Origin: an uncultured Bacilli bacterium
GTDB taxonomy: Bacteria > Bacillota_I > Bacilli_A > RF39 > UBA660
Assembly (NCBI GenBank): GCA_947585065.1
Contig: CANPWX010000016.1
Coordinates: 1 to 11,505 of the forward strand
DNA: 11,505 bases
Direction of reading: 5' to 3'
Shown: positions 1 through 6,335 of the stretch, piece after piece
Position numbering within the stretch: the stretch's first letter is position 1
Layout of the letters: the number at the start of each line of letters is the position of its first letter
Translations under genes and position numbers: made by a program
The notes under the pieces: model-generated
Seen by the model: only the letters and a program-made list of their open reading frames with translations
What the model was told of the DNA's origin: nothing
The model's database searches: none

Positions 1-912
1 ATAGGAATTGTAACCGCCCCGACAGGAGCAGCAATAAAAGATATATTAAGTACCATTCAAAGAAGATTTCCTTTCTGTGAAACTATTCTTTTTCCCGCAT
101 TAGTACAAGGAATATCAGCCGCCCAAGATGTAGCCAAAAAAATCGAAATGGCCCAGAACTATGACTTAGATCTTTTAATTGTCGGACGTGGAGGAGGATC
201 TATCGAAGACTTATGGGCATTTAATGAAGAAATCGTCGCTCGTGCGATTGTTGCATCTCACATCCCGATTATCAGTGCAGTTGGGCATGAAATTGATGTC
301 ACCATCTCTGATTTTGTTGCAGATAAACGGGCTCCGACACCAACAGGCGCGGCAGAAATGGCAGTTCCTACAGTAGAAGAAGTAAAAAACATTTTCAAAC
401 AAAAAGAATTAGAAATAAATAAACTGTTAGAAAGACAACTAAATGATGCCCGTCACACACTAAAAAAATTAGAAAATTCTTATGTATTAAAAAATCCAAT
501 GGTACTATATGAAACCAAAATTCAAAAATTAGATACCTTAAGTGATTTCCTAAAAAAAAGTATAGACAATTATTTAGAAAACAAAAGAAAGAACTTAGAA
601 CATTTAAGAAACTCCTATATTTTGCAAAATCCTCAACACTTATATGAAAAGAAAAGCCAAATAATAGAAAACTTAAAAGTTCTTTTAGAAAAAAATACAA
701 ATCAAATTTTAATCAAAAAACAGAATGATTTAGAATTTGCTTTACAAACACTAAAACTAGTAAGTCCTTTAAATATTTTAGAAAAAGGATATAGTTTAGT
801 AAAAAAAGATGGACATATTATTAAAGATAGTAGTACAATCAAAGTGAAAGATATTTTAGAAATAAATTTCAGTAAAGGAAAAGTCAATGTAGAAGTAAAG
901 GAGATATTATAA
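1..912 (+). CDS. xseA: Exodeoxyribonuclease VII large subunit, C-terminal 303 residues
   Basis: The gene is already open at base 1, so its N-terminal OB-fold and first catalytic residues lie outside the window. XseA is the catalytic subunit of exonuclease VII, which degrades single-stranded DNA and works with XseB. Visible motifs are the GRGGGSIEDLWAFNEE block (about 201-247) and the GHEID...D..AD.RAPTPTGAAE block (about 286-357), both typical of the nuclease core. A long Lys/Glu/Leu-rich coiled coil follows (about 380-750). It contains two copies, 45 residues apart, of an NSY(V/I)L(K/Q)NP..LYE segment (about 475 and 610). The conserved C-terminal SPLNILEKGYSLV segment is at about 763-801. 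Full-length family members are near 400-450 residues. The stop is one base before xseB, so the two subunits are probably translated together. Recognition is secure; only the start is missing. Confidence 0.96.
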   Translation: MGIVTAPTGAAIKDILSTIQRRFPFCETILFPALVQGISAAQDVAKKIEMAQNYDLDLLIVGRGGGSIEDLWAFNEEIVARAIVASHIPIISAVGHEIDVTISDFVADKRAPTPTGAAEMAVPTVEEVKNIFKQKELEINKLLERQLNDARHTLKKLENSYVLKNPMVLYETKIQKLDTLSDFLKKSIDNYLENKRKNLEHLRNSYILQNPQHLYEKKSQIIENLKVLLEKNTNQILIKKQNDLEFALQTLKLVSPLNILEKGYSLVKKDGHIIKDSSTIKVKDILEINFSKGKVNVEVKEIL

Positions 913-913
913 T

Positions 914-1138
914 ATGAAAGAAGTTACATTTGAAAGTGCATTAAAAGATTTAGAAATTATTATTAAAGATTTAGAAAGTGGAAATATTCCACTAGAGGAG
1001 GCTATTCAAAAATATACAGATGCCATGAATTTATTAAAAATATGTGAAGAAAAATTAGATCATGCGACAAAACAAGTCAATAAAATATTAGGAGAAGACG
1101 GAAAACTACAAGATTTTGTAGTAAACGAGGAGGACTAA
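914..1138 (+). CDS. xseB: Exodeoxyribonuclease VII small subunit
   Basis: This 74-residue protein is the usual size for XseB, the small helical subunit that binds the XseA coiled coil in multiple copies to form exonuclease VII. The family signature is clear: FE.AL..LE.I...LE.G..PLEEA...Y..G/A..L...CE..L, seen here as FESALKDLEIIIKDLESG followed by PLEEAIQKY and LLKICEEKL. The start is one base after the xseA stop, and its SD (AAAGGAG, 897-903) sits within the last xseA codons, which fits translational coupling. The next gene, proS, starts one base after its stop. Confidence 0.96.
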   Translation: MKEVTFESALKDLEIIIKDLESGNIPLEEAIQKYTDAMNLLKICEEKLDHATKQVNKILGEDGKLQDFVVNEED

Positions 1139-1139
1139 A

Positions 1140-2459
1140 ATGGGAAAACTCGTCACAAAAATTACGGACCGAGATATGGACTTCGCAGCATGGTATACCG
1201 ATATTATAAGAGAAGCCGATTTAGTGGCATACAGCAGTGTAAAAGGAAGCATGATTATTAGACCTTACGGCTATGCAATTTGGGAAAATATGCAAAATTA
1301 TTTAGATCGAGAATTTAAATTGCTTGGACATCAAAATGTACAAATGCCAATGTTTATTCCCGAATCTCTTCTAAACGTTGAAAAAGAACATGTAAAAGGT
1401 TTTGCTCCTGAAGTAGCATGGGTAACACAAGGAGGAGACAATTTATTAGAAGAGAAAATGTGTGTAAGGCCTACTAGTGAAGTTCTTTTCTGTGAACATT
1501 TTAAAAATATTATTAAATCTTATCGAGATTTACCCCTTCTTTATAATCAGTGGTGTACAATTGTAAGATGGGAAAAAACGACACGTCCGTTTTTAAGAAG
1601 TAGGGAAATATTATGGCAAGAAGGACATACGATGCATAAAACAGAAAAAGAAAAATTTGCGGGAGCAATAGAAACATATACCATTGAAGCAATGATGTAT
1701 GACGGTGTTGCTTTACAAAATGGAACAAGCCATTACTTTGGACAAGGATTTGCCAAATCTTTTGGAATTACTTTTTTAGATGAAAAAAATGAATTACAAA
1801 CGCCTTATCAAACAAGCTGGGGCTGTACAACCCGAATGATTGGTGGAGTAATTATGACTCATGGAGATAACCACGGATTAGTTCTTCCTCCTAAGATTGC
1901 TCCAATTAAAGTAAGATTTATTCCTATCAAAGAATCAGAAAAAATAAATGAAGTGATTCAAAAAATTAGCTCTCAACTCAATAAAGAAATTACATATGAT
2001 ATCGATCATTCTGATAAATCTCCTGGATTTAAATTTGCTGATGCTGAAGTTAAAGGAATTCCAATACGAATCGAAATAGGAGAAAGAGATTTAGAAAATG
2101 ATGTAGTAACAATTGTTCGTCGTGATACATTAGAAAAAATTCAAATAAAAATTGAAGATGTTCCAATGAAGGTTGAAGAATTATTAGAACAAATTCAAAC
2201 AAATTTATATGAACGTGCCTTAAAACGTCGAGATTCCATGATCTATGAAACGGATGATTATGAAGAATTTAAAGAAATTGCCGCGACAAAACCGGGGTTT
2301 ATTTTAACAAATTGGTGTGGTAATACAGCCTGTGAAGATAAAGTAAAAGAAGAAACTGGTTTAAAAAGTCGATGCATTAAAGAAGACTATGAAGAAGGAC
2401 TATGTCCTTTCTGTAAAGAAAAATCAAAATATAAAATCTATTTTGGTCGTCAATATTAA
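1140..2459 (+). CDS. proS: Prolyl-tRNA synthetase, archaeal/eukaryal-type (no INS editing domain)
   Basis: This class II synthetase charges tRNA-Pro with proline in the cytoplasm. Motif 1 lies around residues 37-75 (GSMIIRPYGYAIWENMQ). RPTSE (110-114) is the proline-binding loop. Motif 2 is RWEKTTRPFLRSREILWQEG (143-162), NGTSHYFGQ is at 194-202 and motif 3 is GGVIMTHGDNHGLVLPP (235-251). There is no insertion domain between motifs 2 and 3, and the protein keeps the archaeal-type anticodon-binding domain (from about 254). A C-terminal domain has cysteines at 393, 398, 422 and 425 (probable zinc site) and ends in a terminal Tyr, as in Thermus and Mycoplasma ProRS. At 439 residues it is somewhat shorter than the usual 470-480. 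The SD GAGGAGG (1127-1133) is ideal. It is the last gene of the xseA-xseB-proS operon and ends in a terminator shared with spoIVB. Confidence 0.96.
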   Translation: MGKLVTKITDRDMDFAAWYTDIIREADLVAYSSVKGSMIIRPYGYAIWENMQNYLDREFKLLGHQNVQMPMFIPESLLNVEKEHVKGFAPEVAWVTQGGDNLLEEKMCVRPTSEVLFCEHFKNIIKSYRDLPLLYNQWCTIVRWEKTTRPFLRSREILWQEGHTMHKTEKEKFAGAIETYTIEAMMYDGVALQNGTSHYFGQGFAKSFGITFLDEKNELQTPYQTSWGCTTRMIGGVIMTHGDNHGLVLPPKIAPIKVRFIPIKESEKINEVIQKISSQLNKEITYDIDHSDKSPGFKFADAEVKGIPIRIEIGERDLENDVVTIVRRDTLEKIQIKIEDVPMKVEELLEQIQTNLYERALKRRDSMIYETDDYEEFKEIAATKPGFILTNWCGNTACEDKVKEETGLKSRCIKEDYEEGLCPFCKEKSKYKIYFGRQY

Positions 2460-2486
2460 AAAAGCTGAATTTAACTTTCAGCTTTT
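2460..2486. terminator. Convergent (bidirectional) terminator between proS and spoIVB
   Basis: A perfect 10-bp inverted repeat AAAAGCTGAA / TTCAGCTTTT (2460-2469 and 2477-2486) encloses a 7-base loop. A-runs and T-runs flank it on both strands, so it can end transcripts from either side. The spoIVB stop codon (2471-2473) lies in the loop, and the proS stop is immediately upstream. Confidence 0.85.
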
Positions 2487-3457
2487 AATTTATCTCCCGT
2501 TTCTAACATCGTTGTAATAAAAATTCCATATCCCATATAAGGATGATCAACAACAACATGGGTAACTGCACCTATAAGACGATTATTTTGAACAATTGGC
2601 GACCCACTCATACCTTGAATAACGCCACCTGTTTTTTGAATTAAATTTTCATCCGTAATTTCAAAGGTAATATTTTTAACATCATTATTTTCTTGAATTT
2701 TTGTAATTTGAATCGCATATTTTTCCTTTACAGAACCATTTAAAACTGTATAAATGGCAGCCTCGCCCAGCTGAATATCATCTTTCGTTCCCACAGGAAT
2801 CGTATTTCCAGATACTTCTTGTTCATAGATCCCATAAATTCCATGATTGGTATTTTCTTCAATCGTTCCATAAACATGCTCAAAATTAAATCTAGCATTC
2901 TTTTCTCCAGCAAAACCATTCGTACTTTTTCGAATACTTGTAACAGAACTTTCAAAAATAATACCGGTTCGTACTTCAACAAGTGAATTCGACTTGCTTT
3001 CAATAATTTCATGTCCTAAAGCACCATATATCTTTGTTTGAGGATCAATATAAGAAAGAGTTCCCAATCCTGTAATACCATCTTTCACATATAATCCTGT
3101 TTTGTAAATCCCATCAATTTTTTCCAAAGTAATAGCTGTTTTATAAATATCATTATTTCGTTTTAATGTAAATACAACCGTGGGATTGATCTCCATTTGC
3201 TTTTCTATTTTCAAAGTCAAATCATCAATCGAATAAATAGGTTGTCCTTCAACTTCTACAATATAATCACCAAGTGTTATTTCTGGATATCCTCTTAAAT
3301 ATTTACCATTCACTTTATAAAAACCAACGACTAACACTCCAGGAGTATCAATATGAATTCCTATATTTTCACCGCCTAAAATAACCTCATTCGAATAGGC
3401 AAAAGTAAGGGAAGGAAAAAGGAAGAAAGAAAGAAACAAAATCATCCATTTTTTCAT
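2471..3457 (-). CDS. spoIVB: SpoIVB S55-family serine peptidase (stage IV sporulation protein B)
   Basis: In Bacillus, SpoIVB is made in the forespore, enters the intermembrane space and cleaves SpoIVFA, which releases SpoIVFB to process pro-sigma-K. Here a hydrophobic N-terminal anchor or signal comes first, then a PDZ-like region beginning GGENIGIHIDTPGVLVVGFY. The S55 peptidase domain follows. By homology the catalytic triad is His152 (GALGH), Asp272 (EITD) and Ser287 (QGMSGSP), counted from the longer start at 3466; subtract 3 for this start. The 15-residue Asp-Ser spacing equals that of B. subtilis. The protein is about 328 residues against 426 in B. subtilis, shorter mainly at the N-terminal side. 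I chose ATG at 3457 because GGGTGAT (3468-3462) lies 4 nt upstream and pairs with the 16S 3' end; an in-frame GTG at 3466 overlaps that SD. A CATACTA box lies just upstream. Confidence 0.94.
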   Translation of the reverse strand: MKKWMILFLSFFLFPSLTFAYSNEVILGGENIGIHIDTPGVLVVGFYKVNGKYLRGYPEITLGDYIVEVEGQPIYSIDDLTLKIEKQMEINPTVVFTLKRNNDIYKTAITLEKIDGIYKTGLYVKDGITGLGTLSYIDPQTKIYGALGHEIIESKSNSLVEVRTGIIFESSVTSIRKSTNGFAGEKNARFNFEHVYGTIEENTNHGIYGIYEQEVSGNTIPVGTKDDIQLGEAAIYTVLNGSVKEKYAIQITKIQENNDVKNITFEITDENLIQKTGGVIQGMSGSPIVQNNRLIGAVTHVVVDHPYMGYGIFITTMLETGDKLKAES

Positions 3458-3473
3458 CTTTATCACCCATTAC

Positions 3474-3483
3474 TAGTATGGCC
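3474..3483 (-). promoter_or_regulatory. Possible forespore-type (sigma-F/sigma-G) -10 element before spoIVB
   Basis: On the minus strand the sequence GGCCATACTA fits both the B. subtilis sigma-F -10 pattern (GGnnAnAnTR) and the sigma-G -10 pattern (CATnHTA). It lies right ahead of spoIVB, which in B. subtilis is a forespore gene. No good -35 partner is visible at 15-18 bp; the spacing region is T-rich. The transcript would begin at about 3467, giving a leader of roughly 10 nt. Confidence 0.35.
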
Positions 3484-3489
3484 TTTTTA

Positions 3490-3525
3490 ATCAAATAAAA
3501 AATGGTAATTACTGTAAAAACCATT
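3490..3525 (-). terminator. Rho-independent terminator after the 30-residue microprotein gene
   Basis: On the minus strand, AATGGT and ACCATT (plus positions 3520-3525 and 3501-3506) form a 6-bp stem with a 13-base loop, followed by TTTTTTATTT. It starts two bases after the microprotein stop, so that transcript should end before spoIVB. The short stem keeps confidence moderate. Confidence 0.5.
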
Positions 3526-3526
3526 A

Positions 3527-3619
3527 TTATAAAACATACGCTAGGATTCCAGCTAAAATACCTAAAACCATCACAATTAAAACAATCCAAGTAACAACTT
3601 TACGAACTTTCGGATTCAC
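3527..3619 (-). CDS. 30-residue single-pass membrane microprotein, Prli42/DUF4044-like layout
   Basis: The reading frame starts at GTG (3619) and encodes a basic N-terminus (MNPKVRKVV) followed by a continuous hydrophobic stretch (WIVLIVMVLGILAGILAYVL) that ends at the C-terminus. This layout, a few positive residues followed by one membrane segment in about 30 residues, resembles the Firmicutes Prli42 (stressosome anchor) and DUF4044-type microproteins. I infer the link from layout only, not from an alignment. Signs that it is real are GGTG seven bases before the start, a sigma-A-like promoter (TTTACA-17-TACATT) upstream, and a hairpin with T-run just after the stop. There is no ATG in frame. 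It is likely a membrane protein with the N-terminus inside; its role is unknown. Confidence 0.6.
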   Translation of the reverse strand: MNPKVRKVVTWIVLIVMVLGILAGILAYVL

Positions 3620-3644
3620 TTTGTAACACCAACTTTCCTCAAAT

Positions 3645-3673
3645 AATGTATCATAATTTTTTTATTTTGTAAA
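3645..3673 (-). promoter_or_regulatory. Sigma-A-like promoter for the microprotein gene
   Basis: On the minus strand, TTTACA (3673-3668) and TACATT (3650-3645) are separated by 17 bp, with 5/6 and 4/6 matches to consensus. Transcription would start near 3638, about 19 nt before the GTG start of the microprotein. Confidence 0.4.
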
Positions 3674-3694
3674 TAGAATGTGTTAGGAGGATCT

Positions 3695-4270
3695 ATGAGA
3701 GAAATAAAAAATTATATACAGAAAAAAAAGTATATTCTATTATTTTTAGTAATATTATTCGTTTTTGGATTGGTTGTAGGAATGATTTATGGAGGTTTAA
3801 ATTTAGATATAGTTAAATTACAAGCAGAAAACTTTGCAGAAAGCATTAACACACAAGGATACAATTATCTATTCATTCATTTTTTCTTGCTTGTTCTCTC
3901 TCTCGTTTTATCTTACTATAGCATAGGAATTCCTATATTATGTACCATTGTGTTTTATGAAGGAATGAGTTTTGGATTTCTATTGCTTCCTTTTACAGCG
4001 TCATTTGGTATATCTGGCTTTTTATTTAGTCTGATCTTTACAGGAATCACCAAAGGAATCTATTGGATTATTTTATTTTTCTTTTTTCTTAAATGTTTAG
4101 AAATAGCTCGAAAAAAAATAGGAAGTTTTATTTATAAATCAGAAAAGCCGAATTTAGTAACTTATCGGAATGCATGTATCTTATTTATTTTTCTACTATT
4201 TTTCTATGATGGAATATTAGCCTTATTTGGAACAAAAATCGTTTCCCTTTTCTCTTTTCTTTTGATATAA
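3695..4270 (+). CDS. spoIIM: SpoIIM-family (stage II sporulation protein M) membrane protein
   Basis: The encoded protein is 191 residues and very hydrophobic. Membrane segments lie near residues 12-33, 57-76, 79-98, 105-122, 124-137 and 160-190, with a basic N-terminus (MREIKNYIQKKK). The central FYEGMSFGFLL...FGISGFLFSL segment matches the conserved core of the SpoIIM/DUF95 family. In B. subtilis, SpoIIM (214 residues) belongs to the SpoIID-SpoIIM-SpoIIP engulfment complex that thins septal peptidoglycan in the mother cell. SpoIIM-like proteins also occur outside sporulation, but spoIVB nearby supports the sporulation role. I chose ATG at 3695 because AGGAGG (3685-3690) precedes it by four bases. 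A GTG at 3680 would lie ahead of that SD and is unlikely. It is divergent from the microprotein gene. No convincing promoter was found in the AT-rich gap. Confidence 0.82.
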   Translation: MREIKNYIQKKKYILLFLVILFVFGLVVGMIYGGLNLDIVKLQAENFAESINTQGYNYLFIHFFLLVLSLVLSYYSIGIPILCTIVFYEGMSFGFLLLPFTASFGISGFLFSLIFTGITKGIYWIILFFFFLKCLEIARKKIGSFIYKSEKPNLVTYRNACILFIFLLFFYDGILALFGTKIVSLFSFLLI

Positions 4271-4301
4271 TATCTACAGAAAGAAAAGGAAGGTTTTTAA
4301 C

Positions 4302-5417
4302 GTGAAAAAAAAGGTAATAGTAGGGATGAGTGGGGGAGTAGACTCCGCGGTAAGTGCCTATCTTTTAATCCAAGAAGGATATGAAGTAGAAGGACTTTTC
4401 ATGCGTAACTGGGATGCCTATGCAAACCATGATTTTTTAGGAAATCCAAGTATAGAAAACTCTATTTGTCCTCAAGAAGAAGATTATAATGATGCTAAAA
4501 AAACATGTGAAATGTTAAACATTCCTTTACATCGTGTCGATTTTGTAAAAGAATATTGGGATCATGTATTTACTTACTTTTTAGAAGAATTAAAAAAAGG
4601 ACGTACACCAAATCCTGATTTGTTATGCAATAAATATATTAAATTTGATGTTTTTAAAAAAGAAGCCATCAAACTAGGAGCAGATTACATAGCAACAGGC
4701 CATTATGCAAGAACAAAGGAAAATCATCTGTTTAGAGGAATAGATCAAAATAAAGATCAATCTTACTTTTTAGCCCAAATAAGTAAAGAACAATTAGAAA
4801 ATGTCTTATTTCCAGTAGGAAATCTTACAAAAGAAGAGGTCCGTAAAATTGCCGAAGAACAAAGAATTAATGTTGCAAAAAAGAAAGATTCAACAGGTAT
4901 TTGTTTTATTGGTGAAAGAAATTTTCAAGAATTTATTCGCAATTATTTAAAACCAAATCCTGGAAATATTATTGATGTAGAAACAAACAAAATTATTGGA
5001 ACACATACAGGATTAATGAATTACACGATAGGTCAAAGAAGAAATGTTGGCATAGCGGGATACGAAAAAAGACACTATGTATGTGGAAAAAGCGTAAAGA
5101 AAAATGAATTATATGTAGCATTTGGAAGTGATGCAAAATATCTTTACAGTGATTCTTGCTACTTAGAAAATATAAACTTCATAAGTGAAAAAAGGCCAGA
5201 ACATTGTACAGCAAAATTTCGATATCGTGGAGAAGATTACGAAGTATTCTTAGAATATTTAAAAGATGGCCGAATCAAAGTAAATTATCCAGAAAAAGTA
5301 AAAGCAGTAACCCCAGGTCAATTTTGTGTATTTTATGATCAAGAAGAATGCCTAGGAAGTGGTACAATTGAAAGTGTCTATAAAAATAATGAAAAACTAT
5401 GGTATTTAAGTGATTAA
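4302..5417 (+). CDS. mnmA: tRNA-specific 2-thiouridylase MnmA
   Basis: MnmA thiolates C2 of the wobble uridine (U34) in Lys, Glu and Gln tRNAs, using ATP and sulfur relayed from a cysteine desulfurase. The PP-loop SGGVDS is at residues 10-15. The catalytic cysteine is C109 (NPDLLCNKYIKF) and the persulfide cysteine is C201 (DSTGICFIGERNF). ATGHYAR (131-137) and IGQRRNVGI are further family signatures. The C-terminal beta-barrel ends with SGTIE. The 371-residue length is normal. After the RNWD motif a short insertion (about residues 39-60, containing FLGNP and CPQEEDYNDA) matches the form seen in Bacilli and Mollicutes. The start is GTG at 4302, with GGAAGG (4288-4293) 8 bases upstream. It lies 31 bases after the SpoIIM gene and may be read with it. 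No terminator hairpin is visible after it. Confidence 0.97.
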   Translation: MKKKVIVGMSGGVDSAVSAYLLIQEGYEVEGLFMRNWDAYANHDFLGNPSIENSICPQEEDYNDAKKTCEMLNIPLHRVDFVKEYWDHVFTYFLEELKKGRTPNPDLLCNKYIKFDVFKKEAIKLGADYIATGHYARTKENHLFRGIDQNKDQSYFLAQISKEQLENVLFPVGNLTKEEVRKIAEEQRINVAKKKDSTGICFIGERNFQEFIRNYLKPNPGNIIDVETNKIIGTHTGLMNYTIGQRRNVGIAGYEKRHYVCGKSVKKNELYVAFGSDAKYLYSDSCYLENINFISEKRPEHCTAKFRYRGEDYEVFLEYLKDGRIKVNYPEKVKAVTPGQFCVFYDQEECLGSGTIESVYKNNEKLWYLSD

Positions 5418-5443
5418 GAAAAATGCAAGAAAAATTGAAAAAA

Positions 5444-5485
5444 TATACATTATGCTTGACAGAAAAGTGTATAGTTTTGTATAAT
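5444..5485 (+). promoter_or_regulatory. Consensus sigma-A promoter embedded in TGTATA repeats
   Basis: TTGACA (5456-5461) and TATAAT (5480-5485) are both perfect, separated by 18 bp, 34 bases before the HTH gene start. TATACA (5444-5449) and TGTATA (5468-5473) form an inverted repeat that spans the -35 box. A second TGTATA (5478-5483) overlaps the -10 and lies exactly 10 bp after the first, on the same face of the helix. This arrangement suggests an operator, possibly for the HTH protein itself. Confidence 0.8.
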
Positions 5486-5518
5486 TAAAATGTAAATAGT
5501 AGAAAGAGTAGGCAAAAC

Positions 5519-6322
5519 ATGAATAAGTTAAATGAGTTATTACAAGAATTGGGGATTTCTAAGGTAAGACTAGCAAAATATTTAGGAGTATCTAGGCAAA
5601 TGGTATACAATTACTTAGAATTAGATGACTTAAATAAATGGCCAAAAGAAAAGAAAATTTTACTCTTTAAATTGTTAGATATTTCAGAAGATAATGGAAA
5701 TACAATAGATAAAATAAAAGTAACTACCGATTACTTAATGAACGTAGAAAACCGTTTAAATCAAAGTGCAAAAAATAGTGGTGGAGAAGGGGAGTCCTAT
5801 TTAGATTTAAAAAGTTTAAGTAAAGAATCACAAACTCTATTAACAGATATAATGAACTTATTAAGAGAAAGATTAGACATAGAAGATCGAAAGAAAGATG
5901 AAAATTTCCATGCATTTAGTTATATGTATCATATGCTACAATCTATGGATAATGTTCCCGAAATCAAATATATTTTTGGATATATGTCAAAAGCTTGTGG
6001 ATTTACAAATCCAGAAGAATACAAATTTAACGAAGACAAACAATTCATCTTTGAAGGAATACTTTACTCTGCCCTAACGCTTTACAATAATGGGGGAGCG
6101 TCTCGTAGCAAATTATCTGAATCACACCGTCGTTTTGTCCAAGAAATAGAAAAACAAAAAGAAGAAAAACTATCACGTACTCAACAATTAAATACGATTC
6201 GTATTCAAGCATTAAAAGAACTTGGATATTCTAAAATAGATGATTCAAATGCTTCTGAAATATTTGAAAAAATAGCTGAAATAGAATCTCGAGGATCAAT
6301 CGTAGGAACTACAGATAAATAG
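5519..6322 (+). CDS. HTH-domain protein of unknown function (267 residues)
   Basis: The first 55 residues look like a Cro/XRE-type helix-turn-helix: LQELGISKVRLAKYLGVSRQ (8-27) contains the first two helices and the turn, with the recognition helix at about 25-34 (SRQMVYNYLE). The remainder (about 70-267) is mostly helical and charged. It includes a Ser/Gly-rich linker (81-93), a region rich in Phe/Tyr/Met (130-190) and a long Lys/Glu/Gln helix (200-236). I recognise no ligand-binding or catalytic domain in it. The ATG at 5519 has only a weak SD (GAG/TAGG, 5505-5512), but HTH alignment begins at residue 3, so this start is right. It is monocistronic: its own strong promoter lies upstream and a terminator overlaps its stop codon. 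It may regulate itself through the repeats in its promoter. No phage or plasmid genes are next to it. Confidence 0.75.
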   Translation: MNKLNELLQELGISKVRLAKYLGVSRQMVYNYLELDDLNKWPKEKKILLFKLLDISEDNGNTIDKIKVTTDYLMNVENRLNQSAKNSGGEGESYLDLKSLSKESQTLLTDIMNLLRERLDIEDRKKDENFHAFSYMYHMLQSMDNVPEIKYIFGYMSKACGFTNPEEYKFNEDKQFIFEGILYSALTLYNNGGASRSKLSESHRRFVQEIEKQKEEKLSRTQQLNTIRIQALKELGYSKIDDSNASEIFEKIAEIESRGSIVGTTDK

Positions 6323-6335
6323 TTCCTTTTTCTTT
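6304..6335 (+). terminator. Rho-independent terminator of the HTH gene
   Basis: AGGAACTA (6304-6311) pairs perfectly with TAGTTCCT (6320-6327) across an 8-base loop, followed by a T-rich tract (TTTTTCTTT). The TAG stop codon is part of the descending stem. Confidence 0.85.

Noticed and set aside
3616..3654. 12-codon minus-strand frame whose TGA overlaps the microprotein GTG (possible leader peptide)
   Set aside because: The promoter -10 box for this strand lies inside it, so its ATG would not be transcribed, and it has no SD.
4266..4271. TATAAT at the end of the SpoIIM gene as a promoter of mnmA
   Set aside because: There is no acceptable -35 (TTCCCT or TTTCCC at 17-18 bp) and the hexamer is expected by chance in DNA this AT-rich.
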